DNA from: DATFYM01 sp035315065
GTDB taxonomy: Bacteria > Acidobacteriota > Terriglobia > UBA7540
DNA length: 28,920 nucleotides
Direction of reading: 5' to 3'
Assembly (NCBI GenBank): GCA_035315065.1
Contig: DATFYM010000055.1
Coordinates: forward strand, 1 to 28,920
Shown: positions 16,234 to 23,734 of the stretch, piece after piece
Numbering within the stretch: the first letter of the stretch is position 1
How the letters are laid out: every line of letters starts with the position of its first letter
Position numbers and translations under genes: made by a program
Notes under the pieces: generated by a model
Told to the model about the DNA's origin: nothing
Database searches by the model: none
Seen by the model: only the letters and a program-made list of their open reading frames with translations

Positions 16234-17628
16234 TCACGATGCAGCTCGACGGCCACGAACGCGTCCTTTCTTGAGGAAGCCTTCGTAATGCCGCATGATC
16301 AATTGCGCCTCCACCTGCTGTACTGTATCCATGGCCACACCGACCACGATCAGCAGTGACGTTCCACCGAAGTAGAAGTTCACATTCAAGCCGTGCAGGA
16401 CCCAGGTAGGGAGATGCGAGTCAAACCACCCGGCGCCCATCCATCCCGGCAGATGGTTTAATCGGAGCCCAGCCAGCATGATCTCCGGAATCAAGGCTAC
16501 GATCGCCAGGTAGCAGCCGGCCACCCACGTGATCCGGGTAAGGATCTCATCCAGGTAATCCGCGGTGCGCTTCCCGGGCCGAATGCCGGGGACGAACCCT
16601 CCCTGCTTGCGGACGTTATCCGCTACCTCATCCGGGTTGTACACAATCGACAGGTAGAAGTGCGCGAAGAACATAATCAGAACAACATAGGTCAGCGTAT
16701 ACAGAGGCTCACCCCAGGCAAACAGGGCCAGAAAACCCTTGACGGCCTTGCCCACCACGCCGGAACTCCAGAACATGCCCACGGTCTGGGGAAAGGTAAG
16801 CAGCGAGACCGCGAAGATGATGGCCATCACCCCGCCGCTGTTGACCTTGAGCGGCAGGTGGGTGGAAACGCCTCCCATCACCCGCCGCCCCACGACGCGC
16901 TTGGCGTACTGAATGGGGACGCGCCGCTCGCCACGCTCGACGAAGACAATGAAGGCGATGATCGCCAGCATGAAACCGAGCACCACCACCAGAACCAGCG
17001 GGCCCCACTGGTGGGTGACGAAAACCTTGTCGTAAAGGTCAGCGATGGCGCGGGGCACCCCGACCACGATCCCTGTAAAGATCAGCAGCGACATGCCATT
17101 GCCGATGCCGCGCGCCGTGATCTGCTCGCCCAGCCACATGATGAACATCGAGCCGCAGGTGAGAGTGACCACGGTGGTGAAAATGAACCCCAAGCCCGGA
17201 TTGGTCACCATCCCCGGGCTCCTCTCCAGTGCTACCGCGATCCCGAAGGATTGGAAGGTGGAGAGGCCCACGGTAAGCCACCGGGTATACTCCGTGATCT
17301 TTCGCCTCCCCAGGTCGCCTTCCTTTTGCAGCTTCTCTAGAGTTGGCGAGACCACTCCCAGCAACTGTAGAATAATGGAGGCGGTGATATACGGCATGAT
17401 GCCGAGCGCAAAGACGGTGAGGCGTCGCAGGCTGCTGCCCGAGAACATGGCCATCAGGCCGAAGATGGTCCCACCCAGGTTCTGAAACGCTTGCTCGAAC
17501 GCCTCGGCGTTAATACCCGGCGTGGGGATAAAGGCCCCCAGCCGGTACACCGCCAGGATCAACAGCGTAAAGCTGATGCGCTTGCGTAGATCCGGGATCT
17601 CGGTGAGGCTCTTTAATGATTCAATCAT
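16234..17628 (-). CDS. secY: Preprotein translocase subunit SecY
   Basis: 464 residues with ten hydrophobic membrane segments. It forms the protein-conducting channel of the inner membrane with SecE and SecG. Typical sequences include the N-terminal PTPGINAEAF plug-side region and the loop GGFVPGIRPGKRTADYLD (~345-362). It is slightly longer than the E. coli protein (443). It sits after rplO, with a nested repeat hairpin between. Confidence 0.98.
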   Translation of the reverse strand: MIESLKSLTEIPDLRKRISFTLLILAVYRLGAFIPTPGINAEAFEQAFQNLGGTIFGLMAMFSGSSLRRLTVFALGIMPYITASIILQLLGVVSPTLEKLQKEGDLGRRKITEYTRWLTVGLSTFQSFGIAVALERSPGMVTNPGLGFIFTTVVTLTCGSMFIMWLGEQITARGIGNGMSLLIFTGIVVGVPRAIADLYDKVFVTHQWGPLVLVVVLGFMLAIIAFIVFVERGERRVPIQYAKRVVGRRVMGGVSTHLPLKVNSGGVMAIIFAVSLLTFPQTVGMFWSSGVVGKAVKGFLALFAWGEPLYTLTYVVLIMFFAHFYLSIVYNPDEVADNVRKQGGFVPGIRPGKRTADYLDEILTRITWVAGCYLAIVALIPEIMLAGLRLNHLPGWMGAGWFDSHLPTWVLHGLNVNFYFGGTSLLIVVGVAMDTVQQVEAQLIMRHYEGFLKKGRVRGRRAAS

Positions 17629-17640
17629 AAGCTGACCGCT

Positions 17641-17771
17641 TTCAGTTCTCAGTTTTCAGTTCTCAGTTTTCAGTTGCTGTCCGTCGTCAGTTGCACAAGG
17701 CTGCGGATCACGGACAACGGACAACGGGCAGTAACTGAAAACTGAGAACTGAAAACTGAAAACTGAAAACT
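17641..17771. repeat. Nested heptad hairpin between rplO and secY
   Basis: Outer arms 17641-17675 (CAGTTTT/CAGTTCT units) and 17731-17771 (AACTGAAAACTGAGAACTG) are complementary. Inside them, TGTCCGTCGTC (17678-17688) opposes GGACAACGGACAACGG (17712-17727), a second heptad family. Confidence 0.83.
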
Positions 17772-17774
17772 CGA

Positions 17775-18227
17775 TCATGACCCTATCACCTCAGCCGTGC
17801 CGCCCGCTTTCTCGATCTTGGCGAGCGCTGACTTCGAAAAACGATGCGCGGAGATTTTAAGCGGTGACTTCAGCTCGCCATCTCCCAGCACCTTAAGCCC
17901 GTCGTCGAGCCGTTTGATCAGGCCGCAGTCCAGGAGAAATTCCGGAGTAATCGGCGATTCGGAAGCAAAATCCGCCAAGTCGCCGAGGTTCACCAGAGCG
18001 TAGCGCTTCTTGAAGATGTTGGTAAAGCCGCGCTTGGGGAGACGCCGGTGGAGAGGCATCTGGCCGCCTTCAAATCCCGGTCGCCGTCGCGAACCGGTGC
18101 GGGAGCGCTGACCCTTGGACCCGCGCGTCGCGGTTTTTCCGTGTCCCGACCCGGGGCCCAAGCCGATCCGCTTCCGGCGCTTGTTGGCGCCACGAGGGGC
18201 GCGAAGTGTTCCTATGTGTGTTGCCAT
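17775..18227 (-). CDS. rplO: 50S ribosomal protein L15
   Basis: 150 residues. Contains the glycine-rich RKRIGLGPGSGHGKTATRG (~18-36) and GFEGGQMPLHRRLPKRGF. It is a late-assembly large-subunit protein. It starts 7 bases after the rpmD stop with no clear ribosome site, so translation is probably coupled. Confidence 0.98.
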   Translation of the reverse strand: MATHIGTLRAPRGANKRRKRIGLGPGSGHGKTATRGSKGQRSRTGSRRRPGFEGGQMPLHRRLPKRGFTNIFKKRYALVNLGDLADFASESPITPEFLLDCGLIKRLDDGLKVLGDGELKSPLKISAHRFSKSALAKIEKAGGTAEVIGS

Positions 18228-18234
18228 ATCAATT

Positions 18235-18660
18235 CTATTTTACAACATCTGCGGTGTCACCGCTTGCGGCGTCGCCAACCGCCTCAACCCCAAGATCGGG
18301 AGCAGAGGCCGCCTCGGCCTGTGCGGTCGCAGTCTCCGGGCTGGCTTCCGATTCTTCATGACTGGCAAGGGCCGGAGCGTCAACCGGGGCGTGAGCCGCC
18401 TCCTCGGCCTGAGGAGGTGTCCGCGGGGGGCTGATTTTATACTCCGGAATACTCGCCCAAGCCGGCGCCGGTTTCTCGCCCACGATCTCAACAAAGTGGG
18501 GAACCTTGGCCACCAGACCACGCACGTTGGGAGTATCCGCCCGCTCAGCCTCCTCATGCAGGCGGTGCAGGCCCAGGTTGCGAATCATTTCTTTCTGGTG
18601 CTTGGTAAAGCCAATCCCACTTCGCACCCACTTAACTCGAATTGTCCCTTTTCCTGCCAT
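18235..18660 (-). CDS. rpmD: 50S ribosomal protein L30 with long acidic C-terminal extension
   Basis: 141 residues, against ~60 for ordinary bacterial L30. Residues 1-64 are a normal L30 (IRVKWVRSGIGFTKHQKEMI, LHRLHEEAERADTPNVRG). Residues ~65-141 form a low-complexity tail rich in Ala, Glu and Pro (TPPQAEEAAHAPVDAPAL, ESEASPETATAQAEAA), ending in SGDTADVVK. The frame is open throughout and the stop lies 7 bases from rplO, so this is not a simple missed stop. The tail is probably disordered and exposed; its role is unknown. Confidence 0.95.
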   Translation of the reverse strand: MAGKGTIRVKWVRSGIGFTKHQKEMIRNLGLHRLHEEAERADTPNVRGLVAKVPHFVEIVGEKPAPAWASIPEYKISPPRTPPQAEEAAHAPVDAPALASHEESEASPETATAQAEAASAPDLGVEAVGDAASGDTADVVK

Positions 18661-18668
18661 AAGCCAGT

Positions 18669-18738
18669 TAGGGAACAGGGAATAGGGAACAGTTAAAGAC
18701 GACTTCTTCCTGTTCCCTGTTCCCTATCCCCTGTTCCC
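18669..18738. repeat. Heptad-repeat hairpin between rpsE and rpmD (GGGAACA family)
   Basis: Left arm 18670-18692 (GGGAACAGGGAATAGGGAAC) pairs with right arm 18709-18738 (CTGTTCCCTGTTCCCTATCC). It begins at the base after the rpsE stop. Confidence 0.87.
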
Positions 18739-19236
18739 TCAGAGATCTTCTGCCGCTTTCCCTCGCGACCCGGCAACCTCCGCGGCGTTGCGCAGCTTGC
18801 TGAGCGCGTCCATGGTGGCCTTGACGACGTTGTGCGGGTTGGTGGTCCCCAAAGACTTTGTGAGCACGTTCAGGATACCCGCCGCTTCGACCACGGCGCG
18901 AACCGCTCCCCCCGCGATAACCCCGGTACCTTCCGCGGCAGGCTTCAACAGCACCTTGCCGGCTCCATAGCGGCCCACCACGGTGTGCGGTATCGAGGTG
19001 GCCGTAATATTAACCGACGAGAGGTTCTTCTTGGCGGACTCGATGCCCTTGCGAATGGCGGCGGGCACTTCCCGTGCCTTCCCGGAACCCCAGCCCACGT
19101 GGCCGGCACCGTCGCCCACCACCACCAGGGCCGCGAAGCTGAGGTTCTTTCCGCCCTTCACCACTTTGGTGACCCGATTAATCGAGATCACCTGATCTTT
19201 CAGTTGCAGCGTGTTCGGATCAATACGAGTGACCAA
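18739..19236 (-). CDS. rpsE: 30S ribosomal protein S5
   Basis: 165 residues. The N-terminal double-stranded-RNA-binding fold (INRVTKVVKGGKNLSFAALV) and GKVLLKPAAEGTGVIAGGA are typical. S5 helps decoding accuracy and mRNA unwinding. The start codon is TTG after GGGAGAG, 12 bases from the rplR stop; no ATG or GTG fits better. Confidence 0.98.
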   Translation of the reverse strand: MVTRIDPNTLQLKDQVISINRVTKVVKGGKNLSFAALVVVGDGAGHVGWGSGKAREVPAAIRKGIESAKKNLSSVNITATSIPHTVVGRYGAGKVLLKPAAEGTGVIAGGAVRAVVEAAGILNVLTKSLGTTNPHNVVKATMDALSKLRNAAEVAGSRGKAAEDL

Positions 19237-19248
19237 CGGTTACTCTCC

Positions 19249-19617
19249 CTAGAATTCCAACCCGGCCAGGCGCGCGGCGTCTGCCAGCGCCCGAACGCGG
19301 CCGTGATAAGCGTAGCCTCCGCGATCGAAGACAACGCGGGAAACGCCCGCCTTCTTGGCGCGCTCAGCCAGGACCTTGCCGACGTTCTTGGCCGCCCCTA
19401 CGTTGCCGCCGGTTTTGAGGGTCTCGCGGACTTCCTTGTCCAGGGAAGAAGCGGAGACCAACGTATGACCGCGGGCGTCGTCCACCACCTGGGCGTAGAT
19501 ATGACGCGTCGACCGGTAAACGTTCAAGCGGGGCGCCAACCCATGACCTTGAACGCGCTTGCGGATCCGAGTATGAACGTGCCGCCGTTTGACGTCGCTC
19601 GAAAGTTGCTTCAACAT
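19249..19617 (-). CDS. rplR: 50S ribosomal protein L18
   Basis: 122 residues from MLKQLSSDVKRRHVH. It binds 5S rRNA with L5. Typical segments are RIRKRVQGHGLAPRLNVYRS and the C-terminal FDRGGYAYHGRVRALADAAR. The open frame extends 44 codons further upstream, but that part is translated heptad repeat, so the ATG at 19617 is chosen. Confidence 0.98.
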   Translation of the reverse strand: MLKQLSSDVKRRHVHTRIRKRVQGHGLAPRLNVYRSTRHIYAQVVDDARGHTLVSASSLDKEVRETLKTGGNVGAAKNVGKVLAERAKKAGVSRVVFDRGGYAYHGRVRALADAARLAGLEF

Positions 19618-19631
19618 CTTGTCCCTCAGAC

Positions 19632-19731
19632 TCGGGGTCCGGGGTTCGGGATTCGGGGTTCGGGGTTCGCAGAAAAAAGCCCGCCCAAGTACGACCTTCT
19701 GCGAATCCCAAATCCCGAACCCCGAATCCCG
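19632..19731. repeat. Heptad-repeat hairpin between rplF and rplR (GGGGTTC family)
   Basis: Left arm 19633-19672 (GGGGTTCGGGATTCGGGGTT) and right arm 19697-19730 (GAATCCCAAATCCCGAACCC) pair, closing in a perfect TTCGCAGAA/TTCTGCGAA stem. It starts about two bases after the rplF stop. Confidence 0.87.
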
Positions 19732-19732
19732 T

Positions 19733-20290
19733 CTATTGTTTGGCGACACTCGCTCCGGCTCCGGCCGCAGCCTTGCCGACCTTCTTCTTCAGGCGCTCGC
19801 CCGTGTACCGGATGCCTTTGTTCTTGTACGGGTCGGGCGGGCGCAAGCCGCGAATTTCCGCCGCCACCTGGCCCACCCGATGCTTGTCGGCGCCGCTCAC
19901 CACTAAGTGCGTCTGCTTGTCGACGGTGACGGATATTCCATCTGGAATCGGAAACTCGATCGGATGCGAATAGCCAAGATTGAATGCTACCCCTTTGCCC
20001 TTCACTTCGGCGCGATACCCGATCCCAACGATATCGAGGTGCTTCTCAAATCCCTTGGTAACGCCTATCACCGCGTTGGCCACCAGACTTCGCACCAAGC
20101 CGTGCAAGGCAGCCTGCTGGTCGCTCTCACGTTTCGCGAGCAGACGCCCGTCTTCCCTCGCAACCTGGATGCCCCTGGGAATTAGGACCCGCAGCGACCC
20201 CTTGGGCCCCTTCACCACCGCCGCCGAGGCCTGCACCTCGACTGTGACGCCGGACGGGACTTCAATCGGTTTGTTGCCAATGCGCGACAT
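19733..20290 (-). CDS. rplF: 50S ribosomal protein L6
   Basis: 185 residues from MSRIGNKPIEVPSG. It has two L6 repeats and the signature RGLRPPDPYKNKGIRYTGE (~154-172), located near the factor-binding site of the large subunit. An upstream in-frame ATG would add translated repeat sequence and is rejected. Confidence 0.98.
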   Translation of the reverse strand: MSRIGNKPIEVPSGVTVEVQASAAVVKGPKGSLRVLIPRGIQVAREDGRLLAKRESDQQAALHGLVRSLVANAVIGVTKGFEKHLDIVGIGYRAEVKGKGVAFNLGYSHPIEFPIPDGISVTVDKQTHLVVSGADKHRVGQVAAEIRGLRPPDPYKNKGIRYTGERLKKKVGKAAAGAGASVAKQ

Positions 20291-20323
20291 AGCCTTAATC
20301 CACTCTCTCGCTCCGCGATCGAA

Positions 20324-20413
20324 TGGTAGACGGTAGACTGTAGACGGCATATGGGGAAAAAGCCTCGCCAAACTGCCTCTTCCCCTATCTACCGTCTGCT
20401 ATCTACCGTCTAC
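20324..20413. repeat. Heptad-repeat hairpin between rpsH and rplF (GTAGACG family)
   Basis: Left arm 20325-20356 (GGTAGACGGTAGACTGTAGA) pairs with right arm 20379-20413 (CTACCGTCTGCTATCTACC). Same family as the secY-adk hairpin at 16163-16231, including a GGCATAT-GGGGAAAAAGC-like centre similar to GGCATATAGGAAAAAGCCC there. Confidence 0.86.
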
Positions 20414-20812
20414 TCAAGAAATGTTACACAGCACTTCGCCGCCCAGCCCGGCCTTACGGGCGCTCTTTCCCGTCATCACGCCCTTGGCGGTGGTAAGGAT
20501 GCTCACGCCGAGGCCGCCCAAAATCGTGGGCACCCGGTGGCGCTCGACGTAGACGCGGCGGCCGGGTCGGGAGACGCGCTCGATGGTCGAGATCACGCTC
20601 CCGCCGTCGTTCCCGTATCGAAGCATCACTCTCAGTGTCTTCTTCTTCGCTTCCTCGCTCACCTTGAAGTTGTTGATGTAGCCCTCTTCCTTGAGAATGC
20701 GGGCGATCTCCACCTTGAGCTTGGAACTGGGCATCTCCACGCGCTCGTGACGGGCGTGAATGCCGTTCCGAATCCGAGTGAGCATGTCCGCGATGGGGTC
20801 CGTAGCTGCCAT
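20414..20812 (-). CDS. rpsH: 30S ribosomal protein S8
   Basis: 132 residues: N-terminal DPIADMLTRIRNGIHARH and C-terminal GVSILTTAKGVMTGKSARK, both typical. It is a primary 16S rRNA-binding protein. GGGAG lies four bases before the ATG. In E. coli S8 regulates the spc operon at rplE; no matching site was identified here. Confidence 0.98.
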   Translation of the reverse strand: MAATDPIADMLTRIRNGIHARHERVEMPSSKLKVEIARILKEEGYINNFKVSEEAKKKTLRVMLRYGNDGGSVISTIERVSRPGRRVYVERHRVPTILGGLGVSILTTAKGVMTGKSARKAGLGGEVLCNIS

Positions 20813-20825
20813 AAATCTCCCGATC

Positions 20826-20976
20826 TTGGATTTTGGATTTTGGATTTTGGATTAAAGACGCTCGGAAAGCGCGCCGCCCCCACGATCTAGCACAAAGCGA
20901 CAAATCCAAAACCCGAGATCCAAAACCGAAAACCGCCGGTCTTCAATCCAAAATCCAAAATCTAAAATCCAAAATC
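20826..20976. repeat. Heptad-repeat hairpin between rpsN and rpsH (GGATTTT family)
   Basis: Left arm 20826-20852 (TTGGATTTTGGATTTTGG) opposes right arm 20943-20976 (TCAATCCAAAATCCAAAATC). A second, degenerate right-type array lies at 20902-20937 (AAATCCAAAACCCGAG). The array reaches the rpsN stop. Same family as 10413-10551 and 21811-21901. Confidence 0.85.
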
Positions 20977-21162
20977 CTACCAACTCGACTTGATGACGCC
21001 AGGGATATCGCCCGTCAGCGCCAACTGCCGGAAGCAAAGCCGGCACAGGTCGAACTTGCGAAGGTAACCGCGCGGGCGCCCGCATCGCCGGCACCGGTTG
21101 CGATGACGGATCTTGAACTTGGGCTTTCTCACCAACTTTGCAAACTGCGATGCTCGCGCCAC
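20977..21162 (-). CDS. rpsN: 30S ribosomal protein S14, short zinc type
   Basis: 61 residues. Zinc ligands CRRCGRP (C24, C27) and CRLC (C40, C43) define the short type-Z S14. The start codon is GTG, six bases after AGGAGG, and the rplE stop codon lies inside that interval, so the two genes are coupled. Confidence 0.98.
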   Translation of the reverse strand: MARASQFAKLVRKPKFKIRHRNRCRRCGRPRGYLRKFDLCRLCFRQLALTGDIPGVIKSSW

Positions 21163-21164
21163 GC

Positions 21165-21788
21165 TTATCCTCCTGCTTTCTCAGCCGGCTTTTCGGCTGC
21201 CTTCGGGCCCTCGCTTGCGGCGGAAACCTGCTGCCGGCGTTGCGCTTCCTGCCGGAACGGCATGCCGAAGTGCCGCAGTAGCGCCAGCGCCTCCGCGTCG
21301 CTACGGGCGTCGGTGACGATCGAGATATTCATGCCTTTCGTCTTGTCCACCTTGGAGTAATCGATTTCCGGGAATACCAGTTGGTCGCGCAGGCCCAACG
21401 TGTAGTTGCCGCGCCCATCGAAGGCGCGAGTGGAGAGGCCGCGGAAGTCCCGTACGCGCGGCAGCGCCACATTCAGAAGGCGGTCCATGAACTCGTACAT
21501 GCGGTCGCCGCGCAACGTTACCATGGCTCCGATCGGCATGTTCTTGCGCAGTTTGAAATTGGCGATCGACTTCCGCGCCCGCGTAATGACGGCCTTTTGC
21601 CCGGTGATCTGACCGAGTTCAGCAGTGGCGGAATCCAGCAGTTTGGCGTTCTGAATCGCCTCACCGAGGCCCATGTTGACCACCACCTTGCGCAGCCGCG
21701 GGACCGCCATGACGTTGGTGTACTTGAACTCCTTCGTCAGGGTCGGGACGATCTCTTTCCGATATCGTTCTTTGAGTCGCGGGGTCAT
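21165..21788 (-). CDS. rplE: 50S ribosomal protein L5
   Basis: 207 residues. Binds 5S rRNA and contacts the P-site tRNA. Typical segments: VVVNMGLGEAIQNAK (~35-49), ITGQKAVITRARKSIANFK and VRDFRGLSTRAFDGRGNYTLG. It is about 25 residues longer than usual owing to an Ala/Glu/Lys-rich C-terminal tail (ASEGPKAAEKPAEKAGG). Confidence 0.98.
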   Translation of the reverse strand: MTPRLKERYRKEIVPTLTKEFKYTNVMAVPRLRKVVVNMGLGEAIQNAKLLDSATAELGQITGQKAVITRARKSIANFKLRKNMPIGAMVTLRGDRMYEFMDRLLNVALPRVRDFRGLSTRAFDGRGNYTLGLRDQLVFPEIDYSKVDKTKGMNISIVTDARSDAEALALLRHFGMPFRQEAQRRQQVSAASEGPKAAEKPAEKAGG

Positions 21789-21810
21789 CTTACCGAATTC
21801 ACCTTTTCGT

Positions 21811-21901
21811 ATTTTGGATTTTGGATTTCGGATTTTGGATTGAAGAACCGGCTCTGGCTGCTCTTCTCTTCAATCCAAAATCCAAAATCTAAAATCCAAA
21901 A
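21811..21901. repeat. Heptad-repeat hairpin between rplX and rplE (GGATTTT family)
   Basis: Left arm 21811-21846 (ATTTTGGATTTTGGATTTC) and right arm 21868-21901 (TTCAATCCAAAATCCAAAAT) pair. GAATTC occurs just outside each arm (21795 and 21903), so the complementarity may extend slightly further. Confidence 0.86.
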
Positions 21902-21911
21902 TGAATTCAGC

Positions 21912-22238
21912 TCACTTCTCGAGCACCTTCCCGCACTTTGCACACACGCGAACCGTCTCGCCTTCCGCCTTGCGGCGGCGCTGGATGCGAGTGGGACCGC
22001 AATCGCTGCAAACCAAAGCCACGTTGGAAAGGTGGATGGGACCCTCTTTCTCCAATATCCCACCCCGAATCTGCTTGCCGGGGTTCGGACGCGTATGGCG
22101 TTTGATCAGATTGACGTGCTCAACGAAGAGCCGGTTCTTCTTCGGCTCGACCTCGAGCACGCGGCCGCTCTTACCTTTGTCGCGGCCCGCGATCACCCGG
22201 ACCTCGTCGTTCTTTCGAATATCCAATGCGAATGCCAT
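21912..22238 (-). CDS. rplX: 50S ribosomal protein L24
   Basis: 108 residues. The KOW motif region RKNDEVRVIAGRDKGKSGRV (~8-27) binds 23S rRNA and initiates large-subunit assembly. A C-terminal CX2C pair and a second one (VCSDCG, VCAKCG) suggest a zinc ribbon. The ATG overlaps the rplN stop (TGATG), with GAGG seven bases upstream; a GTG one codon earlier is possible. Confidence 0.97.
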   Translation of the reverse strand: MAFALDIRKNDEVRVIAGRDKGKSGRVLEVEPKKNRLFVEHVNLIKRHTRPNPGKQIRGGILEKEGPIHLSNVALVCSDCGPTRIQRRRKAEGETVRVCAKCGKVLEK

Positions 22239-22606
22239 CACAAAACCTCGGGTGCCAGGGAAACGATCTTCAAGAACTTCTTCTCGCGCAACTCCCGCGC
22301 CACCGGGCCGAAAACGCGAGTGCCCACCGGCTCGTTCGCGTCATTGATCAGCACGGCAGCATTTTCATCGAACTTGATGTAGCTACCATCGCGCCGGCGT
22401 TGCTCCTTGCGCATCCGGACGATCACGCATTTCACGACCTTACCTTTGGGGATGGCGCTATCGGGAGCCGCTTCCTTGACCGCAGCGGTGACGATATCGC
22501 CCAGCCCCGCCTGCAGTCCGAGATCGCCGCCCAGAGGAAGAATGCAGGAGAGCCGGCGCGCCCCGGAATTATCCGCCACCTGAAGGATCGTCCGCATTCC
22601 GATCAT
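22238..22606 (-). CDS. rplN: 50S ribosomal protein L14
   Basis: 122 residues, the standard length: MRTILQVADNSGARRLSCI and the C-terminal PVGTRVFGPVARELREKKF. It forms part of the subunit interface. Its ATG overlaps the rpsQ stop as ATGA. Confidence 0.99.
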   Translation of the reverse strand: MIGMRTILQVADNSGARRLSCILPLGGDLGLQAGLGDIVTAAVKEAAPDSAIPKGKVVKCVIVRMRKEQRRRDGSYIKFDENAAVLINDANEPVGTRVFGPVARELREKKFLKIVSLAPEVL

Positions 22607-22884
22607 ATGGCACTCTCCGGCTCCGCCGCAAACTGCGCGGCCTTGGTGACAATCTGGACCACGCGCCAGCGCTTCGACCGGCTGAGCGGGCGCGTTTCCT
22701 CAATACGGACCGTATCGCCCACGCGACACTCGCTCTTTCCGTCATGAGCGAGGAAGTTCTTCGACCGCCGGACCACCCGCTTGTACATCGGGTGCATGAT
22801 CTGCCGCTCTACCGTGACCACCACGGTCTTCTGCATCTTGTTGCTGGTCACAATGCCGACCTTTTCCTGCCGCTTGCTCTCCAT
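22603..22884 (-). CDS. rpsQ: 30S ribosomal protein S17
   Basis: 93 residues. An OB-fold 16S rRNA-binding protein: VGIVTSNKMQKTVVVTVERQ (~9-28) and GDTVRIEETRPLSRSKRW. AAGG lies just upstream of the ATG. It is coupled to rplN by a 4-base overlap. Confidence 0.98.
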   Translation of the reverse strand: MESKRQEKVGIVTSNKMQKTVVVTVERQIMHPMYKRVVRRSKNFLAHDGKSECRVGDTVRIEETRPLSRSKRWRVVQIVTKAAQFAAEPESAI

Positions 22885-22916
22885 AGCCTTCGACTCGACC
22901 TCGCTCCCGGGACGTG

Positions 22917-23129
22917 TCAGGATTTCCCGGCGGTTTCCAGCTTCAGCTCTTCTTCCCGCAGCAGCGTCTTCACGCGGGCGATGTCCCGGCGCAGAACGCG
23001 CATCTTCTGGAGAATATCCGACTGGCCGCTGGCAAACTGAAACTTCAGCCGGAAGAGCTGTTCAGCGAACTCCCGGTCCTTGGCCTTGAGTTCGTCCACG
23101 CTCCACTCGCGAATCTTCTCTACCTTCAT
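22917..23129 (-). CDS. rpmC: 50S ribosomal protein L29
   Basis: 70 residues forming the typical two-helix L29: REWSVDELKAKDREFAEQLF, then RLKFQFASGQSD and RVLRRDIARVKTLLRE. It lies near the exit tunnel, where it helps dock chaperones and targeting factors. GGAG lies three bases before the ATG. Confidence 0.98.
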   Translation of the reverse strand: MKVEKIREWSVDELKAKDREFAEQLFRLKFQFASGQSDILQKMRVLRRDIARVKTLLREEELKLETAGKS

Positions 23130-23142
23130 AGTCTCCGCTCCC

Positions 23143-23161
23143 GGCCGAGCGCCGCTCGGCC
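23143..23161 (-). promoter_or_regulatory. Compact GC hairpin between rplP and rpmC
   Basis: GGCCGAGC-GCC-GCTCGGCC has perfect 8-bp arms and a 3-base loop. It lies 13 bases upstream of the rpmC start and includes no tandem repeat. Confidence 0.65.
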
Positions 23162-23171
23162 CTACCGGGCT

Positions 23172-23588
23172 TTAGTGGGCCGCCGCCCGGGCCACGAACT
23201 GCGTCGGCAATCCCAACTTGTGGCTGGCCAAACGCATCGCCTCGCGCGCTTCCGTTTCCCCCACGCCTTCCATCTCAAATAAAATCCGGCCGGGCTTGAC
23301 AACGGCCACCCAGAATTCCGGCGCTCCCTTACCTTTTCCCATGCGCGTCTCGGCGGGTTTCTTCGTCACCGGCTTGTCCGGGAAGATACGGATCCAGAGC
23401 TTGCCACCGCGCTTGATGAAGCGCGTAATGGCAATGCGACTGGCTTCAATCTGCCGGTCGGTAATCCAACCCGGCGTCAGAACCTTAAGACCGAAGTCGC
23501 CAAACGCGAGCTCCGAACCGCGCCACGCCTTGCCGCGCATGCGCCCTCGCTGTTGTTTTCGATACTTAACCTTGCTCGGCATCAACAT
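23172..23588 (-). CDS. rplP: 50S ribosomal protein L16
   Basis: 138 residues from MLMPSKVKYRKQQRGRMRG; starting with MLMP or MLLP is usual for L16. It lies near the A-site tRNA elbow. The segment GKGKGAPEFWVAVVKPGRIL is characteristic. The gap to rpsC is filled by a heptad-repeat hairpin. Confidence 0.98.
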   Translation of the reverse strand: MLMPSKVKYRKQQRGRMRGKAWRGSELAFGDFGLKVLTPGWITDRQIEASRIAITRFIKRGGKLWIRIFPDKPVTKKPAETRMGKGKGAPEFWVAVVKPGRILFEMEGVGETEAREAMRLASHKLGLPTQFVARAAAH

Positions 23589-23607
23589 ATCGAAACTCTC
23601 TCAAAAC

Positions 23608-23734
23608 AGTGGCTAGTGGTCGGCGGCTAGTGGCTAGTACCCAGCCAGAAACGCTGATTCATCCTTGGACACCGCGATGAGATCACTCGCCATTGCTTCT
23701 TCAGCTAGCCAATCGCCACTAGGCACTAGCCATT
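23608..23734. repeat. Heptad-repeat hairpin between rpsC and rplP (GGCTAGT family), entering rpsC
   Basis: Left arm 23610-23638 (GGCTAGTGGTCGGCGGCTAG) and right arm 23703-23732 (AGCTAGCCAATCGCCACTAG) pair. The right arm covers the rpsC stop (23719-23721) and its last codons. Same family as the inner arms of 11078-11250. Confidence 0.83.

Noticed and set aside
19249..19749. Long N-terminal extension of L18
   Set aside because: The extra 44 residues are translated heptad repeat (RTPNPEPRTPS); the ATG at 19617 gives a normal L18.
10413..23734. Classical intrinsic terminators at each heptad hairpin
   Set aside because: Arms are long and degenerate and no T-run follows on the coding strand; termination inside an essential operon would be harmful.
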